This document shows positions 1 to 5,255 of a stretch of DNA of 5,257 bases, piece by piece; positions within the stretch are counted from its first letter, which is position 1; the number at the start of each line of letters is the position of its first letter. The stretch comes from Mobilitalea sp. (lineage in GTDB: Bacteria > Bacillota_A > Clostridia > Lachnospirales > Lachnospiraceae): the NCBI GenBank assembly GCA_029974875.1, contig JARKQP010000206.1:1-5257 (forward strand). The letters run 5' to 3'. Under the pieces are notes generated by a model. It worked only from the letters and a program-made list of their open reading frames with translations, was not told where the DNA came from and did not search any database. A program made the translations under genes and the position numbers.

Positions 1-10
1 GGATTGATGG

Positions 11-919
11 ATGGATTATGTGACATTTGGCCAGGTTATTACGGATGATGTGTGCTTTCCGGGAAAGAAGCCCATGTTAAATCAGCTGGGCGGCGCTGTA
101 TATACCGCTTCCGGTATGCGTTACTGGTCAGAAAGCGTTGGCATATGCAGCGGAGTCGGCCGTGATTTCGAAGAAATGCATGGAACATGGTTTGACAGGA
201 ACTGCATCGACAGGCGTGGATGTAAAATAAGGGCAGAGCGTTCCTGCCATTCCGTGATTCATTATTTTGAGGATGGGGAGCGTGAGGAAATTCCTATGGA
301 AGGGTGCGCAACAATTGATGATATGTGTCCCCAAATAAGTGATATGCCGGAAGACTACAAGGGATGTAAGGGATTTTATTTCTTTAAGGATTGTGAAGAA
401 GCATTCTGGAACCAGATCCTTAGCTATATAAAGTCCTTCCATCCGGTGTCCGTATGGGAAATCCTCGGAAGCACGGCATGCCCTGAAAACTTTGGAAGGA
501 TCGCTTCGCTTTTGCCTGAGGTTACAATATTTTCGCTGAACCTGACAGAAGGCAGGCGTCTCTGCAATCTGGAGCACCCAGCGGATATTGTCAGGAAGCT
601 GATTGATGCAGGAGCCCGGAATGTATTATTCAGGATGGGTGCGGAAGGAGCGATTGCCGGAAACCGCAAAGGTCTGTGGCATATTCCGGCAGTACAGGTT
701 ATGGTTAAGGATGTGACTGGAGGCGGTAATTCCTCAACGGGTGGCTTTCTGGCCGGATTTTGTGAAAATTCAGGGGATATAGAAAAAGCCGGCAGATGTG
801 CGGCGGCAAGTGCTTCCTTTATTATTAAGCAATTCGGCCAGCCGGACAAAATAGATGGGACGGACATGGCATTGGCACAAAAATATGCTGATGCATTGAT
901 AACAGAAAAAGTTCTGTAA
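11..919 (+). CDS. PfkB-family (ribokinase-like) carbohydrate kinase, variant active site
   Basis: This 302-aa protein has the usual length of the PfkB/ribokinase family, cytosolic enzymes that phosphorylate sugars or nucleosides with ATP. The N-terminal glycine pair and substrate region is at about residues 26-36 (LGGAVYTASGM). An NxxE motif (N177-L-T-E180), associated with Mg/phosphate in the family, is followed by a strand and turn reading FRMGAEGA. The C-terminal signature is at 234-246, DVTGGGNSSTGGF. Most family members read D-T-x-G-A-G-D there, with the last Asp as catalytic base; here that position is Asn240 (AAT, 728-730). Fungal MAK32-like relatives, as I recall them, carry a similar GGGN/GAGN version, so this may mark a subfamily rather than a dead enzyme. 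The start is the first ATG after an in-frame TGA at 5-7; its ribosome binding site lies outside the window. The substrate is unknown. The downstream SIS and nucleoside phosphorylase-like genes suggest a pentose, nucleoside or Amadori-type sugar. An FrlD-like role is an alternative. Confidence 0.88.
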   Translation: MDYVTFGQVITDDVCFPGKKPMLNQLGGAVYTASGMRYWSESVGICSGVGRDFEEMHGTWFDRNCIDRRGCKIRAERSCHSVIHYFEDGEREEIPMEGCATIDDMCPQISDMPEDYKGCKGFYFFKDCEEAFWNQILSYIKSFHPVSVWEILGSTACPENFGRIASLLPEVTIFSLNLTEGRRLCNLEHPADIVRKLIDAGARNVLFRMGAEGAIAGNRKGLWHIPAVQVMVKDVTGGGNSSTGGFLAGFCENSGDIEKAGRCAAASASFIIKQFGQPDKIDGTDMALAQKYADALITEKVL

Positions 920-925
920 GCGGCA

Positions 926-1167
926 GCCTGTACCTGCATGGGCAATTGCCTGTACCTGCATGGGTGATTGCCTGTACTTGTATGGGTGATTGCTTGTACC
1001 TGTATGGGTGATTGCCTGTACCTGCATAGGTGATTGCTTATACCTGTATAGGTGATTGCTTATACCTGTATGGTGATTGCCTTTACTTGTGGGGGATTGC
1101 CTGCATCTGCGTGGGCAGTCCCTATCCTGTATAGATATACGGGAAATGCCTGTATCTGATGCGAATT
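926..1167. repeat. 22-bp tandem repeat array, about 10 copies
   Basis: The gap between the kinase and the SIS gene is largely made of head-to-tail 22-bp units with core TACCTGYATGGGTGATTGC. Six units are exactly 22 bp (starting at 926, 948, 970, 992, 1014 and 1036). They are followed by a 21-bp unit (1058), a 20-bp unit (1079), a 22-bp diverged unit (1099), an irregular 27-bp stretch (1121-1147) and a last degenerate copy (1148-1167). Differences are mostly C/T and G/A transitions. Several copies contain a partial dyad, ACCT-GTAT-AGGT. The period equals about two helical turns, so any site in the unit would recur on one DNA face. There are no spacers, so it is not a CRISPR. The function is unknown: it could be a regulator-binding array, an mRNA spacer between kinase and isomerase, or a slippage-prone minisatellite. 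Confidence 0.93.
1125..1144 (+). other. Small hairpin upstream of the SIS gene
   Basis: TCCTGTAT (1125-1132) pairs with ATACGGGA (1137-1144) around a 4-nt AGAT loop, with one U-G wobble. No T-tract follows, so it is not a classical terminator. It lies about 50 nt before the SIS start, in the irregular part of the repeat array. It might act as an mRNA-processing or stabilising stem, or it may be a chance product of the repeat's own dyad. Confidence 0.35.
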
Positions 1168-1178
1168 ATCATTCTTAT

Positions 1179-1184
1179 AGGAGG
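1179..1184 (+). promoter_or_regulatory. Ribosome binding site fixing a GTG start
   Basis: AGGAGG is a perfect Shine-Dalgarno core placed 8 nt before GTG at 1193. It supports the GTG start over the first in-frame ATG, near 1286, which would remove about 30 residues of the N-terminal region before the first SIS domain. Confidence 0.85.
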
Positions 1185-1192
1185 CTGAAGGA

Positions 1193-2326
1193 GTGGAAAA
1201 CAACATTATAAAAGGATATGAAGAAAATAAGCTTTTGAAAGAAATATCCGGTGTACCGGAGCTTTTACGGAACCAGTTTATTACTATGGAGGCAGACTTA
1301 AGACAGTTTTTGACCGTTGAAGAAATATTTGACACCACCGATATTTATATTACCGGCTGCGGTGATTCACATATGGCAGCAATATGTGCATCTATGGCTT
1401 TTTCTGAACTTACAGGGCTGAGGATATGGCCAATGACAGCCTTGCACCAATCCTACTACAGCTATGTACATTCACCGGAAAAAAGAAATCTTGTGATAGG
1501 CCTCAGCAATTCAGGCGAAACATCAAGGGTCATTGAGGCAGTGCAGAAAATGTCAATTGCCGGATGCAGGACAATGGCCTTGACCTGCAATGAAAACAGC
1601 AGGCTTGCAAAGGCATCCAATAAAGTATTTCGCTTGGACGTGCCAAAGTGGACAAATGATCCGATCCCAGGAGTCAGGAGCTTCGTGGTGCCGCTTATGG
1701 CTTTATACCTTCTGGCGGTACGCATGGGGGAGGTCAGGGGTGTTATTACAATGGACGAGGCCCAGGAGCTGCGAAAGGAACTGATAAAAATAGCAGATAC
1801 GCTGGAGATGGTATTCTCGGAAGGTATTGACTCCTATATGGAATTTTCTAAGCTGTGCATGGAAAACCGGTATGTTGAAATTATCGGCGCAGGTTCCTGC
1901 CTGGGAGCTGCACAATTCGGAGCGGCTAAAATCATTGAAGGGCTTGGAATACGTGCATCTGCCATTGAACTGGAGGAATTTGCCCATGTTGAATATTTTG
2001 AAACAAGGCCGGGACAAATTCCTGTAATACTCCTTGGCGGGAAGAAGATGAAGCCGCAGATAAGAAACGATGAAGTGAATGCTATTTTGAAAAGTATTGA
2101 AAGACCGGTTCTGTCTATTGAGAGCGACAAGGTCGATGAAAAATGGCGGCCTCTCGTTTTTTCCGTAATGCTGGCCATGGTGGCCGCATGTATGTCCCAG
2201 TTGAGTGACGAGCCATATTTCAGAGGGTTTACCGGAGTATGGGAATCAGGCCGGTGCGTAGGTGTTAAGGACAGCAAGCTGTCCATCACAGAGGAACCGG
2301 AAGAAGAAGCCGGAGGCTTCCGGTAA
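1193..2326 (+). CDS. Double-SIS-domain phosphosugar isomerase/deaminase/deglycase-like protein
   Basis: A 377-aa cytosolic protein with two tandem SIS (sugar isomerase) domains, the arrangement of the GlmS isomerase half, AgaS, NagB-II and FrlB. SIS1 (about 45-180) has a nucleotide-like loop GCGDS (55-59) and the phosphate-binding loop SNSGET (105-110), equivalent to GlmS SQSGET. SIS2 (about 225-335) has GAGSCLGAAQFGAAKIIEG. Hand alignment to E. coli GlmS puts E249 at the E488 position, H265 exactly 16 residues later at the H504 position, and C-terminal K362 near K603, so the isomerase chemistry looks retained. GlmS E481 is replaced by F242. There is no glutaminase domain, so it is not a glucosamine synthase. 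Candidates are an amino-sugar phosphate deaminase, an Amadori-product deglycase (FrlB-like, which typically pairs with a PfkB kinase) or an aldose/ketose phosphate isomerase. The acidic C-terminal tail (EEPEEEAGG) is unremarkable. It starts at GTG and is followed by YjbQ after 15 nt. Confidence 0.87.
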   Translation: MENNIIKGYEENKLLKEISGVPELLRNQFITMEADLRQFLTVEEIFDTTDIYITGCGDSHMAAICASMAFSELTGLRIWPMTALHQSYYSYVHSPEKRNLVIGLSNSGETSRVIEAVQKMSIAGCRTMALTCNENSRLAKASNKVFRLDVPKWTNDPIPGVRSFVVPLMALYLLAVRMGEVRGVITMDEAQELRKELIKIADTLEMVFSEGIDSYMEFSKLCMENRYVEIIGAGSCLGAAQFGAAKIIEGLGIRASAIELEEFAHVEYFETRPGQIPVILLGGKKMKPQIRNDEVNAILKSIERPVLSIESDKVDEKWRPLVFSVMLAMVAACMSQLSDEPYFRGFTGVWESGRCVGVKDSKLSITEEPEEEAGGFR

Positions 2327-2341
2327 AAGGGGGAAAGGACG

Positions 2342-2746
2342 ATGAAGAAGATTAATCTGAGTACAGAGCGGAGTGGCTTATTCGATATTACAGGGCAGAT
2401 AGAAAATGCCATCCTTGAGGATGGAATAGAGGAAGGCTTTGCAGTGATCTGGATACCCCATTCTACAGCCGGTATTACGGTGATATCCAAGATGGATCCT
2501 TTGGGTTTTGAGGATATTGAGGATGAGATCATGCGGCTGATACCGACCCGTGTAGATTTCAAGCATCAATTTGATACCCCGACAGATGCAGCAGGGCACA
2601 TTAAATCTGCATTGATGGGGGTTACTTTGACCGTAATTATATGGGAAGGAAAAATTCAGATAGGATCATCCCAGGGAATTTATTTTTTTGAATTCGACGG
2701 CCCTAGAAAACGGCAGATTTATATTCAGACAGGAGGCAGGATATGA
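2342..2746 (+). CDS. yjbQ: YjbQ / UPF0047 family protein
   Basis: This 134-aa protein matches the small single-domain YjbQ family (about 130-140 aa). Family marks in order are IPHSTAGITV (38-47), a D-P pair at 52-53, H75 in a FKHQF segment, the AAGHIKSALMG block (83-93), and IGSSQGIYFFEFDGPRKR (107-124). The last of these is the near-invariant QGI...EFDGPR signature. The three histidines H40, H75 and H86 are candidates for the family's metal or ligand site. The usual GTWQGI reads GSSQGI here. Some YjbQ proteins have been reported to show thiamine-phosphate-synthase activity, and annotation pipelines use that name, but the physiological role is unsettled. A G-rich Shine-Dalgarno (GGGGG, 2329-2333) lies 8 nt before the ATG. 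It is the middle gene of the SIS-YjbQ-phosphorylase set and its stop overlaps the next start, so it is probably co-translated. Confidence 0.93.
   Translation: MKKINLSTERSGLFDITGQIENAILEDGIEEGFAVIWIPHSTAGITVISKMDPLGFEDIEDEIMRLIPTRVDFKHQFDTPTDAAGHIKSALMGVTLTVIIWEGKIQIGSSQGIYFFEFDGPRKRQIYIQTGGRI
2731..2736 (+). promoter_or_regulatory. Ribosome binding site inside yjbQ, with ATGA overlap
   Basis: AGGAGG within the last codons of yjbQ lies 6 nt before the ATG at 2743. That ATG overlaps the yjbQ stop (ATGA, 2743-2746), the classical arrangement for translational coupling. It strongly fixes the start of the next gene. Confidence 0.85.
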
Positions 2747-3657
2747 ACTGCTTTGACAAATTAATTAACAGCTATGAATATTCAGGCCATATGAAAGCAG
2801 GTGGTTTTCAAAAGGAAGGCAGGCCTGCCCTGACCGGGATTGATCCGGAGCTTATTGGGGATTATGTTATTTTGCTTGTGAGGGATCCCTTGCTTTCTTA
2901 TGAAGGTGACCCGGCAGAGATGATTGCAAAAAGGCTGGAGAATCCGGTGCTTGCTGGAAAATCCGGGATGTTTCTGGCTTACAGCGGCTATTATAAGGGA
3001 GCGCATATAACAGCCGTCAGCGGAGGCAGCGGCGGTCCGGAGGCCGAGCTGGCGCTGGTAGAGCTAATGCAGCATTCAAAGGCCAATACTTTTCTGAGGC
3101 TTGGCGGCGCAGGCGGGATCAGCAGGAAAGCATCCGTCGGTGATGTCGTGATTGCAAGCGGCGTTGTCAGGGAAGAGGGTCTTACGAAAGACTATATTAC
3201 TGCCGGATTTCCGGCAGCAAGCAGTTATGAAGTCGTGCTTGCATTGGCACAGGGAGCGGAAGATGCAGGTGCATCCTATGTGATCGGCACGGCGCGCTCT
3301 ACAGACAGCGAGCACGTTGGAGTTGGCAGACCATCGGTCCATAATTATTTTCAGCCGCGGCATATGCATATCCTGGATGAATGTGAGCGTGCCGGTGTGC
3401 TATATACAGACAGGGAATCAGCGGCGGTAGTGACACTTTGTAATCTTTTTGGCTACCGCGGCGGTGCCGTATGCTCCGTGGGAAATAACCTGATTACCGG
3501 AGAATGTATCGATACCGGTGCCGGCCAGGATAAGGCTGTGGATACCGTACTGGAAGGCCTATACCGTCTCAGCTGTATGGATGCGGAGAAAAGGGCGAAA
3601 AATAAAACATATTGGACGCCAATGTTAAGCAAGAATGAATGGAATGAGGTAGTGTGA
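2743..3657 (+). CDS. Uridine-phosphorylase-like nucleoside phosphorylase family protein, altered phosphate site
   Basis: A 304-aa protein of the PNP_UDP_1 fold, somewhat longer than E. coli Udp (253 aa), with about 20 extra N-terminal residues and a C-terminal tail (about 280-304). Family enzymes split nucleosides to base plus (deoxy)ribose-1-phosphate, or hydrolyse them. Visible matches are SGGSGGPEAELAL (93-105, like Udp STGIGGPS), FLRLGGAGGI (117-126, like FLRIGTTGAI), ASYVIGTARSTDSEH (177-191), and the ribose-binding Glu in DRESA (E225, like Udp MESA E198). R119 matches phosphate ligand R91 and R196 probably matches base-binding R168. In my hand alignment Udp G26, R30, R48 and T94 are not conserved (R47, L51, about S74 and G122), Udp M197 is R224, and the uracil-binding Gln166 is V194. 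True substrate and mechanism (phosphorolysis or hydrolysis) are therefore open. Last gene of the operon; its stop lies within the first 61-bp repeat. Confidence 0.85.
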   Translation: MNCFDKLINSYEYSGHMKAGGFQKEGRPALTGIDPELIGDYVILLVRDPLLSYEGDPAEMIAKRLENPVLAGKSGMFLAYSGYYKGAHITAVSGGSGGPEAELALVELMQHSKANTFLRLGGAGGISRKASVGDVVIASGVVREEGLTKDYITAGFPAASSYEVVLALAQGAEDAGASYVIGTARSTDSEHVGVGRPSVHNYFQPRHMHILDECERAGVLYTDRESAAVVTLCNLFGYRGGAVCSVGNNLITGECIDTGAGQDKAVDTVLEGLYRLSCMDAEKRAKNKTYWTPMLSKNEWNEVV

Positions 3658-3675
3658 AATGATCTTCATTTCACA
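3653..3675 (+). other. Hairpin 1 of the 61-bp repeat
   Basis: TGTGAAATG (3653-3661) pairs perfectly with CATTTCACA (3667-3675) over 9 bp around a 5-nt loop, ATCTT. The stem contains the stop codon of the upstream gene (TGA, 3655-3657). Not a terminator, because no U-tract follows; it could protect the 3' end of the coding region or be a protein-binding dyad. Confidence 0.75.
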
Positions 3676-3713
3676 TCCGACATGGAGTGACCTGACAGTC
3701 AAATGTTTGTTAG

Positions 3714-3736
3714 TGTGAAATACAGAATATTTCACA
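3714..3736 (+). other. Hairpin 2 of the 61-bp repeat
   Basis: TGTGAAATA (3714-3722) pairs perfectly with TATTTCACA (3728-3736) around CAGAA. Relative to hairpin 1 the loop-closing pair has changed from G-C to A-U on both sides, a compensatory change that argues for selection on pairing or dyad symmetry. Confidence 0.75.
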
Positions 3737-3780
3737 TCCGACATCCCGTAGCCTGGCGGTTAAATGTTCGTTAGTGTAAC

Positions 3781-3869
3781 AAAGGAAAGGAACATCTCCA
3801 AAGGAAATATTTTCAAAGTGAAAGAACATCCCTAAAGGAAAGAAACATTTTTAAGGGAAAAGAAGATTG
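3781..3869. repeat. Purine-rich degenerate tandem repeat, about 19-bp period
   Basis: Units start at 3781 (AAAGGAAAGGAACATCTCC), 3800 (a short 15-bp copy), 3815 (AAAGTGAAAGAACATCCCT), 3834 (AAAGGAAAGAAACATTTTT) and 3853 (AAGGGAAAAGAAGATTG, partial). The core is AAAGGAAAGAACATYYCT. The + strand is almost all purine except a short pyrimidine block per unit. It lies between the 61-bp repeats and the terminator, so it would form the 3'-UTR of the operon mRNA. No gene is seen here; function unknown. Confidence 0.7.
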
Positions 3870-3904
3870 TGAAAAACCAATAAAATCAAATAGTGTTTGA
3901 GATC

Positions 3905-3947
3905 AAGGCTTTCTATGTAAGATAATAAATCATAGGAAGCCTTTTTT
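3905..3947 (+). terminator. Rho-independent terminator of the operon
   Basis: AAGGCTTTCTATG (3905-3917) pairs with CATAGGAAGCCTT (3931-3943), 13 bp with one U-G wobble, around a 13-nt AT-rich loop. A run of six T (3942-3947) closes it on the + strand. On the - strand no T-tract follows the hairpin, so it looks one-directional and serves the + operon. Its 3' arm is inside the last codons and stop of the convergent MATE gene. The distance from the last + stop is about 250 nt, an unusually long 3'-UTR. Confidence 0.88.
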
Positions 3948-5255
3948 GTAAATCATGTATGCAATTACAGCAGTTATAAATTCAGAAATCCAGAACGCGT
4001 GCCAAACCCCGGAAACACCTATAAGACGGCTCATAAGGTAGGCAACCGGTACGAGTATAATGATATAGCGCAGGAAAGAAATGATAAAGGAGTGAGTTCC
4101 TTTCCCTAAAGCCTCCAAAGCGCCGGAGGATGTGACAGAAAGTGAGGAGACAATGAATCCAATGCTGATAATCCGCAGGGCAATAACCCCGACGTCTATA
4201 GTTGCCGGATTATCAGTAAACATACTCATTAGCACCCGGGGCAGACCCAGGCAGAGGGACGTTCCAATCAGCATAATCAAGCAGATGGTGGCTAAGGAGT
4301 ACCGATAGATTTTTGCTGCCCTTTTATGTTCGCCGGCACCGTAATTATAGCTTAAAAGCGGGCGCATCCCCTGTATAACCCCATTTGCAGGAAGATAGAG
4401 AAAGGTCTGTAATTTATAATAAATGCCCAATGCAAGGACAGATGCCTGTGAATAGGAAATTAGAAGTCCATTTAAAATAGAAATAAGGGCGGAAGGGAGT
4501 GCCAGATTCAGAGTAGCTGGAATTCCGATGGAATAGAGCAGGCGGCATGTGTTTTTAGTGGGCATTAAATGCTTAGTAGATAGTTTTACAGGTATGGATC
4601 CGATAAAATAAGCGGCAAGATATATAAGCAGGGTGACAGCCTGTCCTATGCCGGTGGCCCATGCGGCTCCTTCAATTCCCATGGGAGGACAAGGCCCAAG
4701 GCCAAAAATCATAATTGGGGCCAAGACAATGTGTACAATACAGCCGGTTGACATGCTAACCATGGTAATTATCATTTTTCCTATGGACTGAAAGATTTTC
4801 TCAAAGGTAATTCCCAAAGTAACTACTGTGGAGAAGCCTAATACGATTGTCGAATAGCGAAGGCCAAAGTCTATAATTGCCGGCTCAGAGGTAAACATCT
4901 TTAAAAAGGCAGGCATGAAGAATATCCCTAATACAGTCAGTAGGATACCGTGCAGGGCACCTAGCAGCATTCCTTGTGTTGCAGCGGCATTTGCCCGCTC
5001 TTGTTCACCGGCACCAAAAGATAGGGCGATGGCTGCATTGATACCTACACCAAAGCCCACAGCAATGGAACCGATCATATTTTGTACAGGGTAGACCAGG
5101 AATAAAGCGGCCATCGCATCTTCACTGATTTTTGCAACAAAAATGCTGTCTACAATGTTGTAAAGAGAGTTGACTAACATAGATAAAATCATGGGGATTG
5201 CCAATGACAGTAAAAGAGGCAGAATTGGCTTTTCTTTCATATAAGACTGATCCAT
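3930..5255 (-). CDS. MATE family efflux transporter (MepA-like)
   Basis: A 441-aa polytopic inner-membrane protein with about 12 hydrophobic segments, close to the normal MATE length (about 440-460). These antiporters export cationic drugs and metabolites using a Na+ or H+ gradient. The N-terminal lobe opens with LSLAIPMILSMLVNSLYNIVDSIFVAKI, typical of the MepA/DinF-type branch, with D36 at the conserved TM1 acidic position linked to cation coupling. The two-lobe internal duplication is readable: SLAIPMIL (17-24) resembles SIGIPATL (242-249), and FTSEPAIIDFGLRY (121-134) resembles FTDNPATIDVGVIAL (346-360). The start is the ATG at 5255, 2 nt from the window edge, so the ribosome binding site is unseen and an upstream start cannot be excluded; M6 is a weaker alternative. 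The gene is convergent with the sugar/nucleoside operon and probably functionally unrelated to it. Its stop at 3930-3932 is inside that operon's terminator hairpin. Confidence 0.93.
   Translation of the reverse strand: MDQSYMKEKPILPLLLSLAIPMILSMLVNSLYNIVDSIFVAKISEDAMAALFLVYPVQNMIGSIAVGFGVGINAAIALSFGAGEQERANAAATQGMLLGALHGILLTVLGIFFMPAFLKMFTSEPAIIDFGLRYSTIVLGFSTVVTLGITFEKIFQSIGKMIITMVSMSTGCIVHIVLAPIMIFGLGPCPPMGIEGAAWATGIGQAVTLLIYLAAYFIGSIPVKLSTKHLMPTKNTCRLLYSIGIPATLNLALPSALISILNGLLISYSQASVLALGIYYKLQTFLYLPANGVIQGMRPLLSYNYGAGEHKRAAKIYRYSLATICLIMLIGTSLCLGLPRVLMSMFTDNPATIDVGVIALRIISIGFIVSSLSVTSSGALEALGKGTHSFIISFLRYIIILVPVAYLMSRLIGVSGVWHAFWISEFITAVIAYMIYKKGFL

Larger units (their letters stand above)
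3650..3771. repeat. Two 61-bp direct repeats, each carrying a perfect hairpin
   Basis: Units 3650-3710 and 3711-3771 are adjacent, equal in length and match at 45 of 61 positions by hand count. A third copy begins (TAGTGT, 3772-3777) and stops. Each unit holds TGTGAAAT, a 7-nt variable stretch, ATTTCACATCCGACAT, a second variable 7-mer, then CCTGRCRGTYAAATGTTYGT. The first unit begins in the final codons of the nucleoside phosphorylase-like gene, whose TGA is part of the hairpin arm. It may be a duplicated 3'-UTR element, an RNA-binding site or a fragment of a dispersed repeat family. No T-tract follows either hairpin. Confidence 0.9.

Noticed and set aside
1..7. 3' end of an upstream gene (TGA at 5-7)
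   Set aside because: Seven bases are too few to establish a coding frame, although an upstream gene ending here would fit operon spacing.
770..1027. 85-aa reverse-strand open frame with repeated MQVQAI/YKYRQSP peptides
   Set aside because: It is the 22-bp tandem repeat read in a frame that happens to lack stops, and it runs antisense into the kinase gene; no plausible ribosome binding site or family match.
1097..1136. Promoter for the SIS gene (TTGCCT and TATAGAT)
   Set aside because: The spacing between candidate boxes (27 nt) is wrong and neither box is a good match; a promoter in the repeat gap is possible but not supported by sequence.
926..1167. CRISPR array
   Set aside because: The units are directly adjacent with no unique spacers, and no cas genes are present.
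1834..2562. 242-aa reverse-strand open frame
   Set aside because: It lies antisense across the clearly coding SIS and yjbQ genes, is rich in Ser/Pro typical of shadow frames, and shows no recognisable domain.
3659..3718. 19-codon ORF (MIFISHPTWSDLTVKCLLV) with GAGGT 8 nt upstream
   Set aside because: The ATG exists only in the first 61-bp repeat (ATA in the second), and the sequence is better explained by the hairpin element; too short to support as a gene.
3653..3736. CRP- or Rex-like operators (TGTGA...TCACA)
   Set aside because: The half-sites are separated by 13 nt, not the 6 nt required by CRP (TGTGA-N6-TCACA) or Rex (TTGTGA-N6-TCACAA), and they lie after the operon rather than at a promoter.
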